Origin: Nocardia farcinica | GTDB taxonomy: Bacteria; Actinomycetota; Actinomycetes; Mycobacteriales; Mycobacteriaceae | Reading direction: 5' to 3' | Assembly: GCF_001182745.1 (NCBI RefSeq) | Contig: NZ_LN868938.1 | Coordinates: 1,054,001 to 1,118,000, forward strand | DNA length: 64,000 nt | Part shown: positions 1-8,620 of the stretch, in pieces | Position numbering within the stretch: the first letter of the stretch is position 1 | How the letters are laid out: each line of letters starts with the position of its first letter | Notes under the pieces: generated by a model | What the model was told of the DNA's origin: nothing | Database searches by the model: none | The model's input: only the letters and a program-made list of their open reading frames with translations | Position numbers and translations under genes: made by a program

Positions 1-378
1 GCCACCCACCACTTCCTCACCCCCGCCGACATCGACTGGTACGCGGGTCTCCTGGCCGGCTATCTGCCCGCGATGAGCGATCTGCGGGTGGCCGAGGACG
101 CCGAGCGCGGTCCGGTGGGTTTCCTCGCGCAGGAGAACGGCGAGATCGATGCGTTGTTCGTGGAGCCCTCCCTGCACGGCCACGGCATCGGCACCCGGTT
201 GCTCGACGACGTCGCCCGCGACCACCCCGTCCTTCGCCTCGACGTGAACGAGGACAATCCCACGGCACGAAAGTTCTACGCCGCGAAGGGTTTCGAGGAG
301 GTCGGCCGATCGGAGATCGACGGGCAGGGCAGGCCGTTCCCGCTGCTGCACCTGCGCCGGGACCGCACCTCGCGCTGA
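1..378 (+). CDS. GNAT family N-acetyltransferase (5' end outside window)
   Basis: The reading frame is open from the first base, so the gene starts upstream and only the last 125 residues are seen. The acetyl-CoA binding motif A is visible as HGHGIGTRLLDD, preceded by a beta strand (IDALFVEPSLH), and motif B follows as NPTARKFYAAKGFEEVGR. This is the C-terminal half of a typical 140-160 residue GNAT domain, closest in feel to the YjaB/PhnO type. It would transfer an acetyl group from acetyl-CoA to an amine; the substrate cannot be read from sequence. Stop TGA at 376-378. Confidence 0.85.
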   Translation, partial: ATHHFLTPADIDWYAGLLAGYLPAMSDLRVAEDAERGPVGFLAQENGEIDALFVEPSLHGHGIGTRLLDDVARDHPVLRLDVNEDNPTARKFYAAKGFEEVGRSEIDGQGRPFPLLHLRRDRTSR

Positions 379-384
379 GCGGGT

Positions 385-390
385 TATCCT
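385..390 (+). promoter_or_regulatory. Possible -10 hexamer for a leaderless transcript
   Basis: TATCCT ends 6 bases before the ATG at 397 and there is no Shine-Dalgarno sequence. This spacing would place the transcription start at the A of the ATG, as in leaderless actinobacterial mRNAs. Seen as sequence only; transcription start is inferred. Confidence 0.4.
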
Positions 391-396
391 TCGCCC

Positions 397-849
397 ATGC
401 GCAGATTCGTCTGGGCGGGAATCGATGAGCCGCGGATGGAGATCGTCGAGGTGACCTCGCTGGACCGGGCGCGCGGCACCCAGCTGGGCCTGGTCTACGA
501 GCTGCGCTGGGAACTCGACGGTCCGGCGTTGACCGTCGACGTGGGCGACGGCCCGATCACCCACCTGCTCGACGGCGCCGACTTCTTCGACCTGCAGCAT
601 TCGGCGTTCTTCAACACCCTGCCGGTCGTGCGGGACCGGCTGCTGGCCCCGGCCGCGCAGCCGCGCGACTACACCATGCGGTTCGTCGCCGTCCCCGACC
701 TCACCGCTGTCCTCGGCCCGCAGCGCTACGCGCCCCGCGGCGGCCGGACCGTCCACTTCGTCGCCGGTGACTTCGCCGCCGACATCGACTTCGACGACGA
801 CGGGTTCGTGGTCCTCTACCACGACTACCTCCGCCGCCTGCACCCCTGA
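397..849 (+). CDS. Putative glycolipid-binding protein (PF06475-like)
   Basis: 150 residues, no signal peptide and no membrane segment. The C-terminal half has the marks of the putative glycolipid-binding family: FFNTLPVVRDRLL (about 69-81), QRYAPRGGRTVHF (about 109-121) and a closing ADIDFDDDGFVVLYHDYLRR. The family is known from a Pseudomonas structure with a barrel fold; its true ligand is poorly established. The ATG at 397 has no ribosome site but fits leaderless translation behind TATCCT. It stands alone between the acetyltransferase and a convergent membrane-protein gene. Function is by family resemblance only. Confidence 0.78.
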   Translation: MRRFVWAGIDEPRMEIVEVTSLDRARGTQLGLVYELRWELDGPALTVDVGDGPITHLLDGADFFDLQHSAFFNTLPVVRDRLLAPAAQPRDYTMRFVAVPDLTAVLGPQRYAPRGGRTVHFVAGDFAADIDFDDDGFVVLYHDYLRRLHP

Positions 850-1035
850 CACCCACGGCGTGGGCCGACCGGGGCTACGGTTCGGCGACGCGCGATCCCG
901 CGGCCGCGGCGAAGGCGGGCGCGAGCTCGACCAATCGGCCGGGCCGCACCGTCGCCCGCGCAACCCGTCGCGGGACGGCGAGGAGTACGGCCGATGCCGG
1001 TGACGGTCGAGCACGCCACCGGCGGGCCGCGGTCG

Positions 1036-1539
1036 TCAGAAGCGTTCGGGATTCCAGGTGGCCAGGGCCCAGATCACCACGGCGTCCAGGGCGATCACGA
1101 TGATCGACCACAGCGGGTAGTAGGGCAGCCACAGGAAGTTGCCGATGATCGACAGGCAGGCCAGGCCGATGGCGGTCACCCGCGCCCAGGTCGCGCCGGT
1201 GATGACGGCCAGGCCGGTGACGATCAGCAGCACACCGAGAACGATGTGGATCCAGCCCCAGGTGGTGAGGTCGAATTCGTAGGTGTACTGGGGTCCGACG
1301 ACGAACAGCTCGTCCTCGGAGACACCGGCGATGCCCTGCAGCAGGCCGACGATGCCCGAGGTGATGAGCAGGGCGGCCGCCGCGATCGAGGTGACGCCCG
1401 CCGCCACCTGACGGCCGGTGGTGTGCCCGGCGTGGCTCACCGGGGTGGTCGCGCCGGTCGCGTGTCCGGTGGGCGCGGTGGTGGGTTGGCCGGTCGCCGT
1501 GGTCGGTTGCCCGGGCTGACCCGGGGTGTGCGTGGTCAT
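1036..1539 (-). CDS. DUF7144-type four-helix membrane protein
   Basis: 167 residues. The first 45 are a Thr/Gly/Pro/His-rich cytoplasmic tail of low complexity, followed by four hydrophobic segments at about 48-68, 92-112, 115-135 and 140-160. The core, with WGWIHIVLGVLLIVTGLAV and GNFLWLPYYPLWSIIVIALD, matches a common actinobacterial integral membrane family (DUF7144). A strong AGGAG lies 6 bases before the ATG. No catalytic residues are apparent. It reads alone, leftwards, towards the glycolipid-binding-like gene. Role unknown. Confidence 0.85.
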   Translation of the reverse strand: MTTHTPGQPGQPTTATGQPTTAPTGHATGATTPVSHAGHTTGRQVAAGVTSIAAAALLITSGIVGLLQGIAGVSEDELFVVGPQYTYEFDLTTWGWIHIVLGVLLIVTGLAVITGATWARVTAIGLACLSIIGNFLWLPYYPLWSIIVIALDAVVIWALATWNPERF

Positions 1540-1658
1540 GGTCGGCTCCTTCCATACCGGAGGGCTCGGGAGTGGGCCCTCGTCGGGGGAGAACCACTGC
1601 GACGCTAGGCAGCCGGACGGGGGTTCGCCTCACCCCGCCCGGGTGAACTTCGCGGAGT

Positions 1659-2336
1659 TCACAGGTCGAGTGTGGGCATCCGGGCGTCGTAGCCGCGGGC
1701 GGCGACGAACTTGCGGCGCATCCGTTCGAGCACCGCACGGGGGGCCGTGGCGATGTCGCGGGCCAGCGCGCGGGCCCGGTCGAGCACGGGGCGGTCGGTG
1801 ACGAGTTCAGTGAGCAGGCCGAGACGCAGCGCCTCCTCGGCCTCGACCACACGGCCGGTGAGCACGAGCTCCCGCGCGCGTGCGGGGCCGACACAGTCCG
1901 CCAGCGGCCGGTAGACGACGGGGAAGCGGGTGCGTTCTGGGTGGGAGAAGGTGGTTCGCGCGTCACCGAGGCGCAGGTCCGCCAGCACCGCGAGGTCGGC
2001 GCCGCCCGCGTAGGCGGGGCCGTTCAAGGCCGCGATCACCGGTACCGGGTGGTCCGCCACCGCGGCGTTCATGCGGTCCGAGGACTCCCACAGCCGCGCC
2101 TCGTCCACGACGCCGAATTCGGTCAGGTCGAAGCCCGCACTGAAGACCGAACCACGACCGGTCAGCACGACCGCCCGGCAGCGCGGGTCCGTGGCGAGGG
2201 CGTCGAGCGCGTCGGCGAGTTCGCCGCGCAGTCGGTGGGACAGGGCGTTCTTCTTCTCGGGGCGGTCGAGCGTGAGCACGGCGACGCCGTGGGCGGCGAG
2301 GTCGCCGGTGTCGATGTCGAGCGGAGTGTCGGTCAC
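1659..2336 (-). CDS. Enoyl-CoA hydratase/isomerase family protein
   Basis: 225 residues, short for a crotonase (usually about 260). The fold is clear: LTLDRPEKKNALS near the start, the oxyanion-hole region SAGFDLTEF (about 70), and PVIAALNGPAYAGGADLAVLADLRLG (about 95-120) carrying the second oxyanion-hole glycine. The usual hydratase glutamate pair is not obvious (the FPVVYRPLADCVG stretch stands where EV.LG..P..G is normal), so it may act as an isomerase or another crotonase. The GTG at 2334-2336 is chosen because AAGGAAG sits just upstream; a longer open frame has no such site. It lies 32 bases downstream of the SCO6745-like gene and may share its transcript. Confidence 0.88.
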   Translation of the reverse strand: MTDTPLDIDTGDLAAHGVAVLTLDRPEKKNALSHRLRGELADALDALATDPRCRAVVLTGRGSVFSAGFDLTEFGVVDEARLWESSDRMNAAVADHPVPVIAALNGPAYAGGADLAVLADLRLGDARTTFSHPERTRFPVVYRPLADCVGPARARELVLTGRVVEAEEALRLGLLTELVTDRPVLDRARALARDIATAPRAVLERMRRKFVAARGYDARMPTLDL

Positions 2337-2368
2337 GGGGCTTCCTTCGGGGCGGTGTCGGTCGATGC

Positions 2369-3232
2369 TCAGGGGCGGGGTACGCCGATCGGGTTGGGCA
2401 GTGGTATCGCGCCGCGATCGAAGAGCCTGCGGCTCAACGGGGCAGCGCGGGCCAGGATGTCCTCGATGCCGGTGGGCCCCAGGATCGTCACCGGGTCGGC
2501 GGCCAGGACGTCGGTGTGGTCTTCGACGCCGCGCCGCAGCGCGCCGCCCGCCTTGGTGAGCCTGCCGGTGACGTCGACGAGGCCGCGTGCCCGCAATCGG
2601 CGCAGCGCGGCATCCCATTCCGCGTCACGCCACCCGCGATTGCGCTGCATGAGTTCGCGGGAGACGCTGCCGGTCGCGGCGTGCGCGACGACCGCGTCGA
2701 TGCCGCTCACTCCGGCGTGCACACAGGCCAGGACGTGTCCGTCGCCGCGGTGTTCGCGCAGCACGGTCGCGGCCAGCCACAGACGACCCAGCGGGTCGTC
2801 CGGGCGCGGTGCGCGCGCCCACCCGGCGGCGAGCGGGCGGCCGCCGTAGTCGCAGCCGTCCACCGCGGCCTCCAACCGCCGGGCCAGTGTGTCGATGTCG
2901 GCGGTGGGCACCTCGCCGAGATGCTCGGCCAGCGCGGTACGGGCGGTCTCGATCCGGGCGGCCAGGACGGTCCCGGGGTCCGCGTGGTCCCACGCGGCGG
3001 GCAGGGCATGCGCGACGCGCCGTTCCGGGAAGCTGAAGAACATCGCCGTCACCGGCGCGGCGGTGAGCGCGCCGAGCGGTGCGGCGCGTCCGGCGAAGTA
3101 GCCCATCCAGTAGCCGCTCATGCCGAGCTCCACCGACACCCGGCGGTGGTGCGGCGAGAAATAGGCCACCGCGTGCAGCGGTTCGATCGCCTCCCACAGC
3201 CGCCGCGCCAACGTCGCCACCGGTTGCGCCAT
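2369..3232 (-). CDS. SCO6745 family protein
   Basis: 287 residues beginning MAQPVATLARRLWEAIEPLHAVAYFSP, the hallmark start of the SCO6745 family (SalK-like) found across actinobacteria. The middle is rich in Ala and Leu helices (YWMGYFAGRAAPLG), and the last third resembles a winged-helix segment (RRLRARGLVDVTGRLTKAGG). No enzymatic motif can be named and the family has no firm function. GAGAGG lies before the ATG. It diverges from the MocR-like regulator at 3339, so the 106-base gap between them probably carries both promoters and the regulator may control this gene and the crotonase behind it. Confidence 0.85.
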   Translation of the reverse strand: MAQPVATLARRLWEAIEPLHAVAYFSPHHRRVSVELGMSGYWMGYFAGRAAPLGALTAAPVTAMFFSFPERRVAHALPAAWDHADPGTVLAARIETARTALAEHLGEVPTADIDTLARRLEAAVDGCDYGGRPLAAGWARAPRPDDPLGRLWLAATVLREHRGDGHVLACVHAGVSGIDAVVAHAATGSVSRELMQRNRGWRDAEWDAALRRLRARGLVDVTGRLTKAGGALRRGVEDHTDVLAADPVTILGPTGIEDILARAAPLSRRLFDRGAIPLPNPIGVPRP

Positions 3233-3338
3233 CCGTCGTCCTCTCCACTTCGTCGGCTGCTCCGCTCGGCCGTCGCGGCCGATTCGACCGACAGCATCGC
3301 GCTTGCCGGCACCCCCCGGACAGTGCCAATTTTGACGA

Positions 3339-4709
3339 GTGGACCAGCCTCCGTTGCTCTGGTGGACGACCGTCGTGTTCCGGCGCGGCGCCGACAGCGC
3401 GCCCCGATACCGGGGAATCGCCGACGATCTGGAGCGTGCTGTCGAGGCCGGGGTGGTCGGGCCCGGGCGGCGGCTGCCCGCGGAGCGGACGCTGGCGGCG
3501 GGACTGTGCGTCAGCCGCGGCACGGTCGTGCGCGCCTTCGAGGAACTCGTCGCGCGCGGAGTCGTCGAGCGGGTCCACGGCAGCGGCACGTTCGTGCGGG
3601 CCCGGCGCACCCGCCCGCCGCGTCCGGCCGGGCCTGCGACGGCCGAGAGCGCGGTCGACGACCCGATCGAACTGTCCCACCCGGTGCCCGCCGACGCCAC
3701 GCACCTGCCGCCCGTCGACTGGTCGGTGCACCCGGCGGATTTCGGCGCGGGCATGCCCACCGGTGGCCTGCCCGAGCTGCGGGACGCGTTGTCCCGCTTC
3801 CTCACCCACCGGATGAACCTGCCGACGCGGCCCGAGCAGGTCGTCGTGACCACCGACGCCGGCGCCGCACTCGACGCGCTGCTCCGCGCGCACCGCGGCC
3901 GCCCGGTCGTGGCCGGTCCGGCCTGGCCCGCCCTGCACGCGGTGATCGGGGGACAGGACTTCGCACGAGTACCCCTGACCGTCGACGGCGCCGGCATCGA
4001 CCCGACCCTGCTGCGTCGCGTGCTGCGCCGGACCGGCTCGCCCGTCGTGGTGCTGGATCCGACCGAGTCCGGCCCGTGCGGACTGCCGACCGCGGTGTCG
4101 CGCCTGCCCCGGCTGGCCGCCGCACTCACCGATGGTGCCGCGGTGGCGGTCGAAGACGTGTCCGCGCTGCCCGTCGAGGTCGCCGCCGACCCGGACCGGC
4201 CGCCACTGGCCGCCCTGTCCGAGCGGGTGATCGCACTCGGCGACCTCGGCAGGCTGTTCTGGGCGGGCGCGGGCATCGGCTGGCTCCGGACCACCGGCGC
4301 GGCACCGGCGTCGCCGCTGCCGCGCCCGGCCATCGGTGCGCAACTGCACGCCGCCCGCCTGCTCGACACCATCGACGCCGACTGGCTGCGGGCACGGCGC
4401 GAGGTACTGGCCGACCGGGCCGCGCATCTGCACCGGCGCCTGACGGCCGTGCTGCCCAGTTGGGTTCCGGCCACAACCCTCGACGGGGTACGTGCCGTCC
4501 TGCCCGTTCTCGACGCCGCCACGTTCGTCTACGTGGCCGCCCGTTTCGGCGTCCGTGTCCGCCCCGGACACGAGGGCACCGCCGACGCGAGCGTGCGCGA
4601 TCAACTCTGGCTCTCGGCCACGCACGCACCGGAAACCCTCGACCTGGCCGTCGACCGCCTCGCCGCCGCGTGGGCCGAGTACACCCGGCGGCTGGCGGCG
4701 AGCGTCTGA
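3339..4709 (+). CDS. MocR/PdxR-like GntR regulator with aminotransferase-like domain
   Basis: 456 residues. A GntR winged helix occupies about 22-88 (LPAERTLAAGLCVSRGTVVRAFEEL, then GSGTFV), followed by a class I aminotransferase-like domain. Oddity: the stretch aligned to the usual PLP-lysine motif GSLSK..W.GLRIGW reads GDLGRLFWAGAGIGW, so the Schiff-base lysine is Arg305 and the phosphate-binding arginine is also lost. The protein may sense a ligand other than PLP or bind it non-covalently. GTG start at 3339 without a clear ribosome site, possibly leaderless. It faces the SCO6745-like gene divergently, its likely target. Confidence 0.9.
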   Translation: MDQPPLLWWTTVVFRRGADSAPRYRGIADDLERAVEAGVVGPGRRLPAERTLAAGLCVSRGTVVRAFEELVARGVVERVHGSGTFVRARRTRPPRPAGPATAESAVDDPIELSHPVPADATHLPPVDWSVHPADFGAGMPTGGLPELRDALSRFLTHRMNLPTRPEQVVVTTDAGAALDALLRAHRGRPVVAGPAWPALHAVIGGQDFARVPLTVDGAGIDPTLLRRVLRRTGSPVVVLDPTESGPCGLPTAVSRLPRLAAALTDGAAVAVEDVSALPVEVAADPDRPPLAALSERVIALGDLGRLFWAGAGIGWLRTTGAAPASPLPRPAIGAQLHAARLLDTIDADWLRARREVLADRAAHLHRRLTAVLPSWVPATTLDGVRAVLPVLDAATFVYVAARFGVRVRPGHEGTADASVRDQLWLSATHAPETLDLAVDRLAAAWAEYTRRLAASV

Positions 4710-4757
4710 GCGGAAATTCGATTGCCGCACCCGCCGCAGGCGCACCACCATGGCGGC

Positions 4758-5540
4758 ATGCTCGACGACGCAGATGTCGCTGACTTCCTCGATCGCGGTT
4801 TCGTCCGGATCCCGGGCGCGTTCGCGCCCGACACCGCCGCGGCCTGCCGTGCGCTCGTCTGGCGCGAACTGGGCGCCGACCCCGACGATCCCGCCACCTG
4901 GCCCGGCCCCGTCGTCACCCTCGGCGACCTCGACCGGCCGCCCTTCCTGACCGCCGCGAACACCCCCGCACTGCACACCGCGTTCGACACCCTCGTCGGC
5001 GCGGGCCGCTGGCAGCGGCGAACCACGCTCGGCGGCTTCGTGATCCGCTTCCCGGCCCCGGACCCGTCGGTCGTCGACGGCTGGCACGTCGACGTCAGCT
5101 TCCCCGGCGCGGACTCCGATCCCGGCGACTACCTGACCTGGCGCGCGAACGTCGTCTCCCGGGACCGGGCCCTGCTCATGCTGTTCCTGTTCACCGACGT
5201 GGGCGAGGCCGACGCACCCACCCGCCTGCGGGTCGGCTCCCACCGCGACGTCGCGCGCATCCTGCACCGCGAAGGCGACACCGGCCTCGATGCCCGCGAC
5301 CTCGCCGCCCGCGCCGCCGCGGCCACCGCCGATCGCGAGATCGCCCACGCCACCGGAGCCGCGGGCGACGTCTACCTGTGCCACCCCTTCCTCGTCCACG
5401 CCGGACAGCCCAACCGGGGCACCCGCCCCCGCATCCTCGGCCAGCCCAAACTCGCCCCGCGCGCCCGGTTCCGCATCGACGGCGCCGAGACGGACCTCGC
5501 ACCGGTCGAGCAGGCGATCCGGCGCGCGTTGCGCGACTGA
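4758..5540 (+). CDS. Phytanoyl-CoA dioxygenase (PhyH) family protein
   Basis: 260 residues from the ATG at 4758; an in-frame TTG at 4722 is a weaker option. The Fe(II)/2-oxoglutarate oxygenase facial triad is visible: the H-x-D pair in GWHVDVSF (about 117-119) and the distal His in LCHPFLVHAGQPNRG (about 213-218), followed by an Arg that could bind 2-oxoglutarate. The start MLDDADVADFLDRGFVRIPGAF is typical of the family. It would hydroxylate a small molecule or lipid; the substrate is unknown. It follows the MocR-like gene by 48 bases on the same strand and may be cotranscribed. Confidence 0.87.
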   Translation: MLDDADVADFLDRGFVRIPGAFAPDTAAACRALVWRELGADPDDPATWPGPVVTLGDLDRPPFLTAANTPALHTAFDTLVGAGRWQRRTTLGGFVIRFPAPDPSVVDGWHVDVSFPGADSDPGDYLTWRANVVSRDRALLMLFLFTDVGEADAPTRLRVGSHRDVARILHREGDTGLDARDLAARAAAATADREIAHATGAAGDVYLCHPFLVHAGQPNRGTRPRILGQPKLAPRARFRIDGAETDLAPVEQAIRRALRD

Positions 5541-5755
5541 GCGGCGCGCCCGTCGGTCAGCCATCCCGGCGGCACCGCCTGTCCGTGCGTCAGCCGTCTT
5601 CGTCGAGGGCGGCCCGACTCCTGCCCGCGGCCGGACATTCGCCTCCGATCAACCCACACGTCACCCGATCGGAGACCGGGCGGTCGTGCGGGGTTCATCT
5701 GCGGTTACCTCCCGGCGCTACCGTCCCAGCTACGCTCACGGAAGGGGCCGGTGTC

Positions 5756-6697
5756 ATGGAGTTCCGTCATCTGGTTTCGTTCCTCACGATCGCCGAGGAA
5801 CTGCATTTCGGCCGCGCGGCGCAGCGCTTGCATCTGACACAGCCGAGTCTCAGCGCACAGCTGCAGAAGCTGGAGAAATCCTTGGGCGTTCAACTGGTCG
5901 CCCGCAATTCGCACGAGGTCGAACTGACGCCGGCGGGCCGGGAATTCGAGGCGCAGGCCAGACTGGTGGTGGCCCAGCTCGAGCGCGCCGCCGAGGCCGC
6001 CAAGGCCACCGCGGCCGGCCGGGCGGGCACGCTGGACATCGGCTACAACCTGCCCGCCAGCAGACACGTCTTGCCCGCCGCGCTGGCGCGGATGACCGAG
6101 CGGTACCCCGACATCGAGGTGCTGCTGTGGGAGAAGCGGACCGGCCCGCAGCTGGCCGCGCTGGCCGACGGTACCCTCGACCTCGCGCTGGTCTACGGTC
6201 GTCCCAGCTCGCCCGCCTTCCGGTATCGCCGGTTGCTGCACCGGATCCCGCTGGTGGCGGTGGTCGGGCGTCGGCACCGCTGGGCGGACCGGCCCGGGGT
6301 ACCGTTCGCGGAACTCGCCGGGCAGGACTGTGTGCTGTTCGCGCGCGAGCAGTGCCCGGCGATGTACGACGCGATCTTCCGGGCGGCCGCCCAGAACGAG
6401 ATCGCTCTGGCGGTCACCCACCACGCCGACGATCCCGGCGCCACCGCGCACATGGTGTCGGTGCGGCCGCTGGTCGGCTTCGCCTCGCTGCCGCGCGCCA
6501 TCTCGATGGGCATGGGCTCGCCCGGCAACAGCCCGGTGGCGGTGAAGCTCTTCGACCCGGTGCCCACCCTGGACCTGTACGCGGTGTGGCGGGCCGACAA
6601 GACCAAGCCCGCGGTCGAGATCTTCCTGGAATGCCTCGAATACAGCGATTCGGTCCACGCAGATTCTGCCGACGCCACGCAGGCGCGCGTCGGATAG
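5756..6697 (+). CDS. LysR family transcriptional regulator
   Basis: 313 residues. The N-terminal helix-turn-helix is textbook (MEFRHLVSFLTIAEELHFGRAAQRLHLTQPSLSAQLQKLEKSLG, residues 1-44 approximately), with a linker helix and a two-lobed LysR substrate-binding domain from about 90. GAAGGGG precedes the ATG. LysR genes usually regulate a divergent neighbour, but the gene upstream here runs in the same direction, so the target is not obvious. A strong two-way terminator follows at 6783, separating it from the convergent ABC importer operon. Confidence 0.92.
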   Translation: MEFRHLVSFLTIAEELHFGRAAQRLHLTQPSLSAQLQKLEKSLGVQLVARNSHEVELTPAGREFEAQARLVVAQLERAAEAAKATAAGRAGTLDIGYNLPASRHVLPAALARMTERYPDIEVLLWEKRTGPQLAALADGTLDLALVYGRPSSPAFRYRRLLHRIPLVAVVGRRHRWADRPGVPFAELAGQDCVLFAREQCPAMYDAIFRAAAQNEIALAVTHHADDPGATAHMVSVRPLVGFASLPRAISMGMGSPGNSPVAVKLFDPVPTLDLYAVWRADKTKPAVEIFLECLEYSDSVHADSADATQARVG

Positions 6698-6782
6698 AGA
6701 CATCCTCGAGCACCCCGCCGACCACGACACCGCCCTCGTCGGCGAACTCACCACCAAGACAACGGTCCCGGCCTGACGGACA

Positions 6783-6816
6783 ACGGCGCGGGCAGGGATT
6801 TCCCTGCCCGCGCCGT
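6783..6816. terminator. Bidirectional terminator hairpin
   Basis: A 16-base perfect stem (ACGGCGCGGGCAGGGA with its complement) with a two-base nominal loop lies between the ends of two convergent genes (6697 and 6851). There is no strong U tract, common for actinobacterial terminators. Confidence 0.8.
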
Positions 6817-6850
6817 CGTGTGTCCACGCTGGGTGCACGTTGCCCCGGGA

Positions 6851-7684
6851 CTACTTCAACCCCGATCGCACGAAGGCGTTGACGATGTGGCGTTGCAGCA
6901 GCAGGTACAGCACCAGGACCGGCAGGCAGGCCAGGCCGGCCAGCGCCATCATCGGCCCCCACCGGTCGCCTTCGGTGCCCATGAAGCTCTTCAAGCCCAG
7001 TTGCAGGACGCCGTTGGACCGGCGCAGCACCACCGCGGGCCAGAAGTACTCGTTCCAGGCGTTGATGAACAGCAGGATGCCGAGCGCGGCGAGCGCGGGC
7101 CGCAGATTGGGCACCACCACCGTCCACAGGATCGACCAGGAGGAGCGGCCGTCGATCTGCGCGGCGGCGACCAGTTCCTTGGGGAAGCTCGCCATGTGCT
7201 GGCGCAGCAGCAGCACCGCCAGCGCCGAGCACAGGGTGGGCAGCGCGACCCCGATCAGGGTGTCGATCAGCCCGAGCCGGGTGAGCAGCACGTAGTTCGG
7301 CAGCATGGTGACCTGGAACGGCACCAGCCACACGCCCACGAACGCCAGGTACAGCACCCGCTGGAACGGGAAGGTGTACATGGCGAAGGCGTAGGAGGCC
7401 AGCAGCGCCACCAGCAGCTGCCCGGCCGCGGAGAAGGTGGCGACGAAGAAGGTGTTGCCGATCAGCCCGGCGACGTCGACCTCGGCCGCGGCGTCGGTGT
7501 AGTTGGCGGTCGACAGCGGCCACGGCACCGGCGAGAGCGAGGTGACGTCCTCGGGCCTGCGCAGCGAGGTCGCGAACAGCCAGTAGATCGGGAACGCCGC
7601 GACCAGGGCGGTGCTCGCGAGCAGCAGGTGGCTGCCCGCGCCGCGCAGTCGGTCGGCCAGGGCGGGGGAGCGCTCAATCGTCAT
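6851..7684 (-). CDS. Carbohydrate-type ABC transporter permease (MalG/UgpE family)
   Basis: 277 residues, six membrane segments (about 17-37, 75-97, 108-128, 142-160, 188-210, 243-263). The coupling EAA motif is seen as ELVAAAQIDGRSSWSILWTVVVP, which docks onto the ATPase. It would form the membrane channel with the MalF-like partner. Its start overlaps the end of the upstream permease gene by 11 bases, so the two are translationally coupled. This is the last gene of the five-gene operon reading leftwards from 12108. Confidence 0.92.
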   Translation of the reverse strand: MTIERSPALADRLRGAGSHLLLASTALVAAFPIYWLFATSLRRPEDVTSLSPVPWPLSTANYTDAAAEVDVAGLIGNTFFVATFSAAGQLLVALLASYAFAMYTFPFQRVLYLAFVGVWLVPFQVTMLPNYVLLTRLGLIDTLIGVALPTLCSALAVLLLRQHMASFPKELVAAAQIDGRSSWSILWTVVVPNLRPALAALGILLFINAWNEYFWPAVVLRRSNGVLQLGLKSFMGTEGDRWGPMMALAGLACLPVLVLYLLLQRHIVNAFVRSGLK

Positions 7685-8618
7685 GGAAGGAAACCTTTTC
7701 CGAGATCCAGACCAGGAGGCCGGCGAGCACGCCGAAACCGGCGAACAGCAGCACCCCGGCCGCGGCGGACAATCCGGCGTCGAAACTGTGGAAGGCGTAG
7801 TCCCACAACAGGTAGTAGATGTTGGTGGTGGCCTGCGCGGGCCCGCCCTGGGTCATCGAATCGATGAGCGGGAAGGTCAGGGTCGGTGTCAGCAGCACCG
7901 TGGTCAGGACCAGGAACATCAGGGTGGGGGTGAGCATCGGCAGGGTGATCCAGCGCCGGATCTGGCGCGTGCTCGCACCGTCCACCCGGGCCGCCTCGTC
8001 GTAATCGCTGCTGATCGCCGCGAGCCCGGCCCACACCACCAGCACGGCGAAGCCGAGCAGCTGCCAGCCGGTGATGACGATGATGACGGTGTGCGCGGTG
8101 CTCACGTCGTAGACCCAGTTGCGGTCGGTGCCGAGCACCTGCCCGACGAAGCCGCCGCCGGGATGCAGCAGCCAGCGCCACACCGCCGACGCCGCGACCG
8201 GCGCCACCAGGAACGGCGCGAAGATCAGGGCGTGGTAGAAAGTCCTGGCCCGCCCGCTCACCCGGCGGCTGGCCAGCGCGATCACCAGCGGCAGCAGCAC
8301 GGTGAACGGCAGCAGGCCCACGATCAGCGCGCCGGTACGGCCCAGCGAGTCCCAGAAGGCCGGAAGCTCCAGCAGCCGTTCGTAATTGCCGGCGCCGACC
8401 GGCCGCATCGGCGAGGTCGGCAGCAGATTCCACGAGTAGGTCGACAGCTCGAAGGCCTGCACCAGCGGCCGGTAGGTCCACACCACCAGCAGCAGCACCG
8501 CGGGCGCCAGGTACAGATACGGGACCACCCCGCGTCCCGCCCGGCGCAGGCGGGCGGGACGCGGGGTGATCTCCGGGGCGGGTGCCGGGGCAGGCGCGGG
8601 CGCGTCGAGGACGAACAC
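7674..8618 (-). CDS. Carbohydrate-type ABC transporter permease (MalF/UgpA family)
   Basis: 314 residues. A short Ala/Pro-rich tail (APAPAPAPE) precedes six membrane segments, the first near 35-55. The EAA loop is YDEAARVDGASTRQIRRWITLP. The GTG start at 8618 is two bases after the TAG of the phosphodiesterase gene, with GAGG overlapping that stop. The open frame extends far upstream in antisense of neighbours, but that part has no permease character. Pairs with the MalG-like permease and the ATPase encoded at 11041-12108. Confidence 0.92.
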   Translation of the reverse strand: MFVLDAPAPAPAPAPEITPRPARLRRAGRGVVPYLYLAPAVLLLVVWTYRPLVQAFELSTYSWNLLPTSPMRPVGAGNYERLLELPAFWDSLGRTGALIVGLLPFTVLLPLVIALASRRVSGRARTFYHALIFAPFLVAPVAASAVWRWLLHPGGGFVGQVLGTDRNWVYDVSTAHTVIIVITGWQLLGFAVLVVWAGLAAISSDYDEAARVDGASTRQIRRWITLPMLTPTLMFLVLTTVLLTPTLTFPLIDSMTQGGPAQATTNIYYLLWDYAFHSFDAGLSAAAGVLLFAGFGVLAGLLVWISEKVSFHDD

Positions 8619-8620
8619 GC

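Noticed and set aside
2625..5564. 979-residue reading frame on the minus strand
   Set aside because: It is antisense to the clear MocR-like and PhyH genes and translates to Gly/Arg/Ala-rich low-complexity sequence, a GC-bias artefact.
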